Shown: one piece after another, positions 7,963 to 16,296 of the stretch
Layout of the letters: every line of letters starts with the position of its first letter
Numbering within the stretch: position 1 is the stretch's first letter
Assembly (NCBI GenBank): GCA_014237715.1
Contig: JAAZZG010000004.1
Location: 140,754 to 204,753 of the forward strand
DNA: 64,000 bases
Reading direction: 5' to 3'
From: Acidimicrobiales bacterium
Lineage (GTDB): Bacteria > Actinomycetota > Acidimicrobiia > Acidimicrobiales > MedAcidi-G1
The notes under the pieces: model-generated
The model's database searches: none
The model's input: only the letters and a program-made list of their open reading frames with translations
Told to the model about the DNA's origin: nothing
Position numbers and translations under genes: made by a program

Positions 7963-9750
7963 TCAGGTGGCGCACTCGGACTCGCCGATCTCGGCCACGT
8001 ATGGACCGGTCTCGTCGTAATCCACATAGAACTCGGGACCCTCGTCGGGGGTGGGGAACTGGTCCAGATCCTTGAGTCCGGCCGCCACCTCGGCAACGCC
8101 GCCCGAGCGGTTCATCCAATCGATGAACTTCTCGCCGGCCTGTCGCTCGTCGGTGAATCGTCGGACGACCCGGACCGTGGCCTCGGCGGCGTTCTTTGCT
8201 GGGAGGCGCAAGGCCTTCTGGCCGAAGTGGATCTGTTCCTGGCCGACGTAGCCGCCGAGCAGCATCTGGTAGCCGGGAGCCGGCTGGCCGTGGGCCCGGC
8301 GCTCGGCGCCGAAGAAGCCGATGTCGGCCGTGTGGTGCTGGCCACAACTGTTGGTGCAGCCCGAGATGTTCATTCGCACGCCGCCCACCTCGGCCAGCCC
8401 GGCCTCGTCAAGTGCCGTTCCGATGGCGCTGGCCAACCCACGGCTCTGGGTGACGGCCAGGTTGCAGGTGTCTGCGCCCGGGCAGGCCACGACGTCGCGG
8501 GACAACTCGGCCCCGGCCTTGGCCATGTCGGCAGCCACCAGTCGTTCGTACAGGGCGGGGAGCTGCCCCTCGGCGAGGTCCCTCAGCACGAGGTTCTGGC
8601 GGTTGGTGACCCGTACGTCGACGTCGAACTCGCGGATCATTGAGGCCACGGAACGGAACTGGGCTGACGTGACATCACCCAGTTCGCACCATGCGTAGGC
8701 CGACACGGTGCCGTTGGCGGCGCCCCGGACCACGTTGGCCTCCATCCAGCGGTCGAAGTCGGACTTCATCCCGAGGGTCACCGGGGTGCCCTGACCCATG
8801 GCCGTCGGGGTGACGCCCGCGGCTACGCCTGCCGGGTCGTCGCCCCACTCGGCGACTACCTCGGGGACGCCCCCCGGCCAGGTGGCCGAGGCGGGAAGGA
8901 GCTTGCGGATGGCCACCACGCGGCGACGCACCTCGTCGATCCCCAACTGGTCGACGACCCACTTCAGACGGGCCCGGAGCTTGTTGTCGCGGTTGCCGGT
9001 CTGCTCGAAGACCCGGAGGACCGACTCAATGGTGGCCAGCAGGTCCTCGCGGGGGGTGAAGTCCTCGAGGACCAGGGCCGGAAACGGCGTGGTGCCGAGT
9101 CCGCCGGCGATGTATATCCGGAAGCCCCGCTCGACGCTGCCGTCCTCGAAGGTCCGGCTAGCGGCGATGACGCCCACGTCGTTGAACATGGCCTGACCGC
9201 AGTCGGTGTCACAGCCCGAGAAGTTGATCTTGAACTTGCGGGGGAGTCGCTGGCCCAGCGGGTTGCGGACAAAGTGCCGGTAGGCGGCTTCGGCCCACGG
9301 GGTCACGTCGAGGATCTCCAGGGGACAGGCGCCGGCCAGGTGGCAACCCTGGACGTTGCGGACGGTGTCGCCGCAGGCCTCCCGGGTGGTCAGGCCGACC
9401 TCGGCCATCCGGCGCATGACCTCGGGGATCTCGGTGAGCTCAACGAAGTGGAACTGGATGTTCTGCCGGGTGGTGATGTGGCCCCAGCCGCGGCTGTGGT
9501 CGTCGACAACGTCGGCCAGCAGGTCGAGTTGGTCGGCGGTCATGGCGCCATACGGGACCTTGACTCGGACCATCTGGTTGGTACCGCCTTGGCGCTGGCC
9601 GTAGATGCCGTTGTTGAGGCGGAAGACGCGAAAGACGTCCTCCTCGACGCGACCGGCCTGATAGCCGTCCAGCATTTCCTCGAACTTGGCGATGTCGGCC
9701 GCCATCTCGGGGTCGATCTGTCGGGTGGGGGTCTCTTCGGTGAGGCTCAT
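7963..9750 (-). CDS. sir: Ferredoxin-dependent sulfite (or nitrite) reductase
   Basis: A 595-residue siroheme and 4Fe-4S enzyme with the usual two-fold repeat of ferredoxin-like half-domains (RQNIQFHFV and RQNLVLRDL) and the four cluster/siroheme cysteines at 423, 429, 465 and 469 (CPGADTC and SGCTNSCG). It reduces sulfite to sulfide with six electrons from ferredoxin. Nitrite reductases of this family look very similar. The downstream position after siroheme genes and a decayed CysH makes assimilatory sulfite reduction the better call. It is the last gene of the minus-strand unit that starts near 11532, 20 nt after cobA. Confidence 0.92.
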   Translation of the reverse strand: MSLTEETPTRQIDPEMAADIAKFEEMLDGYQAGRVEEDVFRVFRLNNGIYGQRQGGTNQMVRVKVPYGAMTADQLDLLADVVDDHSRGWGHITTRQNIQFHFVELTEIPEVMRRMAEVGLTTREACGDTVRNVQGCHLAGACPLEILDVTPWAEAAYRHFVRNPLGQRLPRKFKINFSGCDTDCGQAMFNDVGVIAASRTFEDGSVERGFRIYIAGGLGTTPFPALVLEDFTPREDLLATIESVLRVFEQTGNRDNKLRARLKWVVDQLGIDEVRRRVVAIRKLLPASATWPGGVPEVVAEWGDDPAGVAAGVTPTAMGQGTPVTLGMKSDFDRWMEANVVRGAANGTVSAYAWCELGDVTSAQFRSVASMIREFDVDVRVTNRQNLVLRDLAEGQLPALYERLVAADMAKAGAELSRDVVACPGADTCNLAVTQSRGLASAIGTALDEAGLAEVGGVRMNISGCTNSCGQHHTADIGFFGAERRAHGQPAPGYQMLLGGYVGQEQIHFGQKALRLPAKNAAEATVRVVRRFTDERQAGEKFIDWMNRSGGVAEVAAGLKDLDQFPTPDEGPEFYVDYDETGPYVAEIGESECAT

Positions 9751-9770
9751 CGGGGCTCTTATCTGGCGGG

Positions 9771-10585
<815 letters not shown>

Positions 10586-10589
<4 letters not shown>

Positions 10590-11215
10590 GCGGGCGACTC
10601 CAACAGGCCGAGGGCGGTCCGGAGATGGAGGCGGGCGCTGTCCAGGTCGCCGGACCGGACCAGGTCCAGAAGGTCGTCGTCGAGCGCCACTTCCCAGCGA
10701 GGGGATTCGGACGTTCCGTTGGCCGCCCGTAGTTCGTCGCGGGCCTCGGAGGCCAAGGAGACCACGGTGGCGTGTTCGGGGCCGACCGCGGTATCGATGG
10801 TGCGACGCAGCCAGGCGGCGACGGCTGGGCTACGGCCGTTGGTCGACACCGTGACCTGAAGGTCCTCGCGGGTAGTCACCGCAGGAAGGGTGAACGAACA
10901 GTGTTCGGGGTCGTCCGCGCTGTTCAGCCATACGTCGGCGGCCTCTGCGTCCCAGAAAACCTGACCATCGACCGTCGGGTCGCCGGTAGCCGTGACAGCC
11001 AGTCGGTACGAGGCCACCTCGCCCCGGCAGTAGGGCCGCTGGTGCCAGCGAACCCGGTGTTCGTCGGCGATCTCGTCGACGGCGTCGGGGGCCACCACGG
11101 TGATCTGTGCGCCGGCGGCCAGCAGACCCCGGACCTTGCGGGCGGCCACCTGGCCGCCACCGACCACTAGGGCGCGGCGGCCGGTCAGGTCGAGATTGAC
11201 CGGATACGGGCTCAC
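10586..11215 (-). CDS. Precorrin-2 dehydrogenase / sirohydrochlorin ferrochelatase (CysG N-terminal type)
   Basis: A 209-residue protein equivalent to the N-terminal half of CysG and to yeast Met8p. It has an NAD-binding GGGQVAARK motif, then WHQRPY, and the ATGDPTVDGQVFWDA region around the conserved Asp that serves both oxidation of precorrin-2 and iron insertion. Together with CobA it completes siroheme synthesis. The GTG start overlaps the TGA stop of the upstream CysH relic (GTGA), and its own stop overlaps the ATG of cobA, so the three frames look translationally coupled. Confidence 0.88.
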
Positions 11216-11532
11216 CGGATTGGCGCTGGCAGGCGAGTTGGCGTTCGCCGGTTCAGTCCGCGTTCCGTCTTGCCGGGCCTGGTCCAGCGGCTACTCCAGG
11301 GGTCGTCGTGGTCGGTTGGGCGCTCGGTGCAGGGCCAGGATCCCACCGAGGCGCACCCTTGGTCGAGCAGGTCATTGCGGAGTACGTCGTTTCGGAAGAC
11401 CTCCATCGGGTAGACGCCCTCGAAGCGGGCATTGGGGGCGTCGAGGTCAGGGATGCACGGGTATACGGGTGTGCCGTGTAGCCGGAGGAGGACAGGGGTG
11501 TCCGTAGCGGGCGGCATCGTGGTGGAGAGCAT
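11212..11532 (-). pseudogene. Remnant of APS/PAPS reductase C-terminus (cysH), degenerate
   Basis: An open frame of 106 codons. Residues 55-94 (11370-11251) align with the C-terminal tail of actinobacterial CysH: LLDQG, then GSWPCT where intact enzymes have GCxPCT, then KTERGLN where they have KTECGLH. Three of the four cluster cysteines of APS reductases are therefore absent and only Cys68 remains. The N-terminal PAPS-binding domain of about 190 residues is missing, and the first 50 codons are not recognisable. The stop still overlaps the GTG of the next siroheme gene, as an intact operon gene would. It is most likely a decayed cysH, though a short expressed product with another role cannot be excluded. 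Confidence 0.7.
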
Positions 11533-11734
11533 GAGCGCAGCTGGAAACCTGAGTGGTCTAGTCGGGATTGATGGCCAACCTATCGAGGCCCCGCGCTGGA
11601 AACACCACTAATATGATCGGAATAGTCGGATTTAGGAGATCCTTGCCATTGCAGGGATCTTCATCGTGGGGATCGGCGAACGGATCACGCCGTCCGCGGC
11701 GATCCGATTTCGGAAACTGATGCAGACTGGTCCC
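11533..11734. promoter_or_regulatory. AT-rich intergenic region between sulfur unit and small gene 11735
   Basis: This gap is noticeably richer in A and T than its surroundings around 11600-11650. On the minus strand it contains two tandem 9-mers, TCCGACTAT and TCCGATCAT, about 100 nt upstream of the sulfur unit. They could be part of its promoter or a regulator site. No inverted repeat or known riboswitch is evident. Confidence 0.3.
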
Positions 11735-11998
11735 ATGCGTCGCTCAATCGATGACTACCCATTTGAAGAATCGGATTATCCACCGGACTACGAGGGTGAC
11801 GAACTCACCCCCATCTCGTGGGCCGTGGGCATCAGCGACGACTACGCGGACGCCGAGCCACGGGTGATGTTGACCGTCGAGGAGGTCGGTCGCCCCGGAC
11901 AGGGTCTCGTCGGGCACCTGTCTCCGGACATCGCCCGCCGTCTACGGGCCGCCATCCGCGACGCCCTGGCCGAGATCGGCGAGGAGCCGGGCCGCTAG
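11735..11998 (+). CDS. Small acidic protein of unknown function
   Basis: An 87-residue acidic protein that I do not recognise. It starts MRRSIDDYPFEESDYPPDYE, has a central strand-rich part (AEPRVMLTVEEVG) and ends in an amphipathic helix (SPDIARRLRAAIRDALAEIGEE). No signal peptide, membrane segment or Cys is present. The ATG is preferred over an upstream start at 11666 because a CAGACT box lies 6 nt before it and the upstream codons look non-coding. It is convergent with the SET-domain gene, 11 nt away. Confidence 0.6.
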   Translation: MRRSIDDYPFEESDYPPDYEGDELTPISWAVGISDDYADAEPRVMLTVEEVGRPGQGLVGHLSPDIARRLRAAIRDALAEIGEEPGR

Positions 11999-12009
11999 GT
12001 AATGGGTCG

Positions 12010-12522
12010 TCAGGTCTGGCTTCGGCGGATTCTGGCGGCTACGTGTTCCACGAAGAACCCGTCGTACCGGGCCTGGACGGCAGGGAGCCGCCAGTCGTCA
12101 CCGGTGACGGTGCCCCGACACGCCGCCGTTCCGCAGCCACACTCCAGGCGGTAGTCGTCGGTTCGGGCCGTGCCGTAGTCATGACACAACTCCTCGTCGG
12201 CCGCGATGTCGCGCATGGCCACGTAGACCACCTGGCCACGGAAGCCGACGTTGGCGTCACACGAGTGGTTGATTCGAATGGACGTCTCGTCCACCTCGGT
12301 GGCCGTACGGGGCGACAGGTAGAGGTCGTCGGCGATCTGAAGGCTCTGGTCGCCGATCTCGGCAGTGAGGCGAACCACCTCCGCGTGGTCGACGATGTGG
12401 CCGGCTTTTACGGCTACGACCTCCCCGGCGGCAATCGGTTCAAGGGCAAACACCCCGAGGCCGGCCACTGATCCGTCGCGGACCTCAACCTTGGGCGAAC
12501 GCCAACAGCGGATGGGAGCCAC
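12010..12522 (-). CDS. SET domain-containing protein
   Basis: A 170-residue protein that is essentially a complete SET domain plus post-SET motif. Visible are GLGVFALEPIAAGEVV (SET-N), the RINHSCDANV pseudoknot strand that binds SAM, EELCHDYG with the catalytic Tyr, and a Cys-rich post-SET stretch CGCGTAACRG. SET enzymes methylate lysines, but the protein substrate in bacteria is generally unknown. The GTG at 12522 is chosen because it lies 8 nt after the stop of the upstream SDR and begins just before the domain; an ATG farther upstream would overlap that gene by 76 nt. It is probably co-transcribed with the steroid-type SDR. Confidence 0.82.
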   Translation of the reverse strand: MAPIRCWRSPKVEVRDGSVAGLGVFALEPIAAGEVVAVKAGHIVDHAEVVRLTAEIGDQSLQIADDLYLSPRTATEVDETSIRINHSCDANVGFRGQVVYVAMRDIAADEELCHDYGTARTDDYRLECGCGTAACRGTVTGDDWRLPAVQARYDGFFVEHVAARIRRSQT

Positions 12523-12530
12523 GGGTCCGG

Positions 12531-13337
12531 TCAGGCGCGCGCTGCGCCCAGGTAGGCCGGGCCCTCGCCCCCGCCGTGAACCTCCACGGAGGTGCCGGTG
12601 ACCCACCGGGCCAATGGTGAGGCCAGAGCGAGGCAGATGTCGGCCACATCGGCTGGCTCACCCAGCCGACCGGCTGGGAGGTTGGCGGCCACTGCGGCCT
12701 GCCCCTCGTCGTCACCGTAAAAGGCGGCGGCCTCGTCGGTGACGATCATCCCGACAGTGATGGCCACCACCCGGATGGCCGGTCCCCACTCATGGGCCAG
12801 CGTCCGGGTCATGTTCTCGAGACCGGCCTTGGCCGCCCCGTAGGCCACGCCGAGTGGGTTGGGTCGCGTCCCACTCACCGACGAGATGTTGATGATCACT
12901 CCGCCACCGTCCTGGGTGGACATCGTGGGGTGCACGGCCTGGCAGAACGTCATGGGCGCTGTGAGGTTCAGCGCGATGATCTTCTCGTTGAAGCGGGGCG
13001 ACACGGTGGCCGAATCGGCCGGTGGTGCGCCACCGGCGTTGTTCACCAGCACATCGACTCGTCCCGACCTCTCCACAGTCGCGGCCACTACAGCGGCTAC
13101 CTGCTCAGGATCACGTACGTCTGCCACCACGAAGGCGGCCTCCCGGGATCCGTCTGTCGAGGTGATGGGCTCGTCAGGCGCGCTCCTCGCGCAGGTGACG
13201 ACATCAGCTCCGGCATCGAGGAACGTGGCGGTGATCACACGACCCAGGCCCCGTGACCCGCCGGTGACCACCACCGACCGACCGGTGAAGTCCAGCGGGT
13301 CGGACGACTGGGTCGGAGGGGTCGGCGAGGGGGCCAC
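12531..13337 (-). CDS. SDR family oxidoreductase divergent from ipdA
   Basis: A 268-residue SDR: cofactor loop TGGSRGLG, NNAG, catalytic Ser in INISSVSG, catalytic YGAAK and the ending SVEVHGGGEGPAYL in place of the common VDGG. That HGGGE ending and the position head-to-head with ipdA match the mycobacterial SDR Rv3549c, which is next to echA20-ipdAB in the KstR2 regulon. A steroid-ring CoA intermediate is therefore the likely substrate, by inference. The GTG at 13337 is preferred because TAGCGT lies 7 nt before it; other in-frame starts are a GTG at 13346 and a TTG at 13379. The SET gene follows 8 nt downstream. Confidence 0.82.
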   Translation of the reverse strand: MAPSPTPPTQSSDPLDFTGRSVVVTGGSRGLGRVITATFLDAGADVVTCARSAPDEPITSTDGSREAAFVVADVRDPEQVAAVVAATVERSGRVDVLVNNAGGAPPADSATVSPRFNEKIIALNLTAPMTFCQAVHPTMSTQDGGGVIINISSVSGTRPNPLGVAYGAAKAGLENMTRTLAHEWGPAIRVVAITVGMIVTDEAAAFYGDDEGQAAVAANLPAGRLGEPADVADICLALASPLARWVTGTSVEVHGGGEGPAYLGAARA

Positions 13338-13344
13338 GGAACGC

Positions 13345-13350
13345 ACGCTA
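13345..13350 (-). promoter_or_regulatory. -10-like TAGCGT for divergent SDR
   Basis: TAGCGT on the minus strand ends 7 nt before the GTG at 13337. Its expected -35 position (about 13368-13373) lies just next to the operator at 13381-13395. Confidence 0.4.
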
Positions 13351-13380
13351 ACCGCCGGCCATCGTGACGGATCACACAAT

Positions 13381-13395
13381 CTGACGGACCGTCAG
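13381..13395. promoter_or_regulatory. Palindromic operator CTGACGGACCGTCAG between divergent SDR and ipdA
   Basis: Second exact copy of the palindrome at 5045-5059, with identical flanks (AAT before, G after). It is centred between the two divergent promoters: the expected -35 of the SDR ends at 13373 and that of ipdA begins about 13399. One dimer pair could therefore repress both. In mycobacteria a KstR2 box occupies the equivalent intergenic site; this sequence is different. Confidence 0.78.
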
Positions 13396-13421
13396 GGTTT
13401 CCGTGGCGGTCCCGACTCGCC

Positions 13422-13427
13422 TACCGT
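13422..13427 (+). promoter_or_regulatory. -10-like TACCGT for ipdA operon
   Basis: TACCGT ends 7 nt before the GTG at 13435 and supports that codon as the true start. The operator lies about 27 nt upstream of it. Confidence 0.45.
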
Positions 13428-13434
13428 TGGCCGG

Positions 13435-14367
13435 GTGACTCCTCCCAGCCAACGCTCTTATGCACCCTCGACGCTTCCCGCCCCCGACGGACGCCCGGAC
13501 AAGCGGATGACCGAGGACGACGTCGTCGCCCGGCTGTCCAGCGGTATGACCATCGGCATCGGAGGCTGGGGCTCACGCCGCAAGCCCATGTCGCTGGTCC
13601 GGGCCATCGCCCGCAGCGAACTCACCGACCTGACCATCGTCTGCTACGGCGGCCCCGAGGTAGGGATCCTCTCGACACTCGGCAAGGTCCGGCGGGCCGT
13701 CTACGGCTTCGTGTCGCTCGACTCCATCCCGTTGGAACCACACTTCCGCCAGGCCCGCCAGCAGGGGACCATCGAGGTCACGGAACTGGACGAGGGAGCC
13801 TTCTACCTCGGCCTCCTGGCGGCCGCCCATCGGGTGCCCTTTTATCCGACACGGGCCGGACTGGGCAGCGACATGATGCTGATGAACCCCGATCTGGCCA
13901 CCGTCACCTCGCCCTATCCGGACGCCGACGGTGTCCACGAGGACCTGGTGGCCATTCCGGCCTTCCAGTTGGATGCCTCCCTGATCCACATGAACCGGGC
14001 CGATGCGGCCGGAAACGGCCAGTTCCTCGGTCCCGACCTCTACTTCGATGACCTGTTCGCCAAGGCGGCGACGTCCACCTACCTGTCGTGCGAGAAGGTG
14101 ATCGCAACCGGCGACCTGCTCGCCGAGGGATCCCTCCACACCCTCAAGATTCCACGGCTCTTCGTGGATGGCGTCGTCGAGTCGCCCCGGGGCGCCCACT
14201 TCACCGAATGCCCACCCGACTACGGGCGCGACGAGGCGTTCCAGCGGGTGTACGCGGCCACCGCCAAGGATCCCGAGGCGTGGCGGGCCTTCGTGGATCG
14301 CTGGTTGGAGGCGCCCAGTCACGCCGAGTACCTCGAGCGGCTTGATGCCGAGGGAGAGGGGGCCTGA
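13435..14367 (+). CDS. ipdA: CoA-transferase family ring hydrolase subunit alpha (IpdA)
   Basis: A 310-residue class I CoA-transferase-fold protein. The conserved start SGMTIGIGGWGSRRKPM, then YGGPEVGIL and YGFVSLDS, matches mycobacterial IpdA (Rv3551) closely. IpdA and IpdB form a heteromer that, despite its CoA-transferase ancestry, hydrolytically opens the last ring of the cholesterol-derived CoA intermediate COCHEA-CoA. Class I CoA transferases use a Glu on the beta subunit; the IpdAB active site is different. The GTG fits a TACCGT box 7 nt upstream; an ATG at 13507 would cut residues that align with the family. It is the first gene of a run of six on the plus strand, with only 1 nt before ipdB. 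Confidence 0.92.
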   Translation: MTPPSQRSYAPSTLPAPDGRPDKRMTEDDVVARLSSGMTIGIGGWGSRRKPMSLVRAIARSELTDLTIVCYGGPEVGILSTLGKVRRAVYGFVSLDSIPLEPHFRQARQQGTIEVTELDEGAFYLGLLAAAHRVPFYPTRAGLGSDMMLMNPDLATVTSPYPDADGVHEDLVAIPAFQLDASLIHMNRADAAGNGQFLGPDLYFDDLFAKAATSTYLSCEKVIATGDLLAEGSLHTLKIPRLFVDGVVESPRGAHFTECPPDYGRDEAFQRVYAATAKDPEAWRAFVDRWLEAPSHAEYLERLDAEGEGA

Positions 14368-14368
14368 G

Positions 14369-15175
14369 ATGGCCGACCTCAAGCCCGACGCCAACCAACC
14401 AGAAGAGGCGACCATCGACGAGATCTGTGCGGTGGCCATTGCCGAGGCCTTTCGTGGTGACGGCGAGATCCTCTGCAACCCGATCGGCACCACGCCGATC
14501 ATCGGTGGACGACTGGCCAGAGCCACCTTCGAACCGGCCATGGTGATGACCGACGCCGTGTCGGTGCTGGCCGCCAACCCGTTGCCGGTGGGTGACGACA
14601 ACGCCGAACGCCTGGTCGAGGCCTGGATGCCCTACCGCGACATGTTCGACGTGGTCTGGTCAGGTCGCCGCCACATAGTCATGGGCGCCAGCCAGATCGA
14701 TGCCCACGGCAACCAGAACCTGGCGGCCATCGGTGACTGGCGACGGCCCAAGGCTCAGCTCCTGGGCCTGCGTGGCGCACCGGGCAACCTGATCAACCAC
14801 GCCACCACCTACTGGGTTCCCAACCACTCGACCCGATCGTTCGTGCTCAGCGTGGACGTGGTGTCGGGTCCGGGCTACGACCGGGTGGCACCCCTGTCGG
14901 CAGCCATCCGGGCCAGCCACGAGATCCGCCGGGTGGTATCCAACCTGGCCGTGATGGACTTCGAATCCAGTGGATCGGGCGATGAGCCCCGCCGGATGCG
15001 GCTGCGATCGGTGCATCCCGGCGTGACGGTCGATGAGGTGGTCGAGGCCACCGGCTTCGAGCTGGCCGTGCCCGACGAGGTCCCCGAGAGTCGACTGCCG
15101 ACCGGCGAGGAACTCCACCTCATCCGTGAGGTGCTCGACCCCCAGGGCTACCGCAAGGCCGAGTTCGGCGGTTGA
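14369..15175 (+). CDS. ipdB: CoA-transferase family ring hydrolase subunit beta (IpdB)
   Basis: A 268-residue partner of IpdA, in the class I CoA-transferase beta fold. It shares with IpdB proteins the EICAVAIAEAFRGDGEI start, the GRLARATFEPAMVMTD strand and the HIVMGASQIDAHGNQN segment. The usual catalytic SENG motif of true CoA transferases is not present, which agrees with a hydrolase role. About 18 residues longer at the N-terminus than the mycobacterial protein. It follows ipdA by 1 nt and precedes ipdC by 2 nt, so strict co-expression of the two subunits is expected. Confidence 0.92.
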   Translation: MADLKPDANQPEEATIDEICAVAIAEAFRGDGEILCNPIGTTPIIGGRLARATFEPAMVMTDAVSVLAANPLPVGDDNAERLVEAWMPYRDMFDVVWSGRRHIVMGASQIDAHGNQNLAAIGDWRRPKAQLLGLRGAPGNLINHATTYWVPNHSTRSFVLSVDVVSGPGYDRVAPLSAAIRASHEIRRVVSNLAVMDFESSGSGDEPRRMRLRSVHPGVTVDEVVEATGFELAVPDEVPESRLPTGEELHLIREVLDPQGYRKAEFGG

Positions 15176-15177
15176 CC

Positions 15178-16296
15178 ATGGAGTGGCCGAACTCGGATCC
15201 CACGCCGGCTGACCGGCGCCTGCACACCCCGTTCTGTGACCTGGTCGGAGTCCGGTATCCGATCGTCCAGACGGGCATGGGCTGGGTGGCCGGCTCACGG
15301 CTGACGGCGGCCACTGCACAGGCCGGCGGGCTGGGAATCATCGCCGCAGCCCCCATGACGTACGACCAGATGGTCGACGCCATTGCCGAGGTCCGTGCCG
15401 CCACCGACGAACCGTTCGGGGTGAACCTACGGACCGACGCCGCCGACGTGGATCGACGGGTCGATTGCCTGATCGCTGAAGGCGTGCGGGTGGCCTCGTT
15501 CGCCCAGGCTCCGGGGCAGGCCATCGTGGAACGCCTCAAGGAGGCCGGGGTGGTCGTCATCCCGACCATCGGCGCGGCCCGCCATGCCGCAAAGGTCGCC
15601 GAATGGGGTGTGGACGCGGTGATTGCCCAGGGCGCCGAGGGCGGTGGACATACCGGTCTGGTGCCCACCTCGATCCTCGTCCCCCAGGTGCTCGACGCCC
15701 TAGAGGGCAGCGGCGTGGCCCTGGTGGCCGCCGGTGGATTCACCGACGGGCGTGGCCTGGCTGCCGCCCTGGCCTGGGGTGCAGACGCGGTGGCCATGGG
15801 CACCCGCTTCCTGCTCACTACCGACAGCGACGTCCCCGACGAGGTCAAGTCCGTGTACCTGGCCACGCCGGTCACCGGAACGGTGGTCACCCGGGCCGTC
15901 GACGGTGCGCCGCAACGGGTGGTGGCCACCGACGTGGTGGCCCGACTGGAGCGGTCCCGCGTGCTGGCCTTCCCTAGGGCAGCCCTGAACGCCCTCCGGT
16001 TCCGACGACTCACGTCCACCCCGCTACGCGAGCTGCTGGCCGAGGGGCTACGCATGAAGCGATCGTCGGAGATGACGTGGAGCCAGGTGGCCATGGCCGC
16101 CAACGCCCCGATGCTGACCCGGGCCACCATGGTCGAGGGCCGCTCCGAGGTGGGGATCCTCCCGACCGGTCAGGGGGTTGGCGCCATTGCCGAACTCCCG
16201 ACGTGTGCCGAGTTGATCGACCGCACGGTGGCCGAGGCCACCGCGGCCCTTGATCGGTTGACCGGCCGGGGAGTCGACCCGGCTGTGGGGGAGTGA
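15178..16296 (+). CDS. ipdC: IpdC-like flavin-dependent oxidoreductase (nitronate monooxygenase family)
   Basis: A 372-residue TIM-barrel FMN protein of the NMO/2-nitropropane dioxygenase family. Visible are the N-terminal YPIVQTGMGWVAG, VIAQGAEGGGHTG with the FMN-contacting His, the phosphate-binding AAGGFTDGRGLAAAL and the GADAVAMGTRFLLT strand. In the ipd pathway IpdC is a reductase acting on a ring-opened CoA intermediate before IpdAB. Assignment rests on the family plus its place between ipdB and acyl-CoA dehydrogenases, as in mycobacteria. The ATG 2 nt after the ipdB stop is the natural start. Its stop overlaps the GTG of the next gene. Confidence 0.87.
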   Translation: MEWPNSDPTPADRRLHTPFCDLVGVRYPIVQTGMGWVAGSRLTAATAQAGGLGIIAAAPMTYDQMVDAIAEVRAATDEPFGVNLRTDAADVDRRVDCLIAEGVRVASFAQAPGQAIVERLKEAGVVVIPTIGAARHAAKVAEWGVDAVIAQGAEGGGHTGLVPTSILVPQVLDALEGSGVALVAAGGFTDGRGLAAALAWGADAVAMGTRFLLTTDSDVPDEVKSVYLATPVTGTVVTRAVDGAPQRVVATDVVARLERSRVLAFPRAALNALRFRRLTSTPLRELLAEGLRMKRSSEMTWSQVAMAANAPMLTRATMVEGRSEVGILPTGQGVGAIAELPTCAELIDRTVAEATAALDRLTGRGVDPAVGE

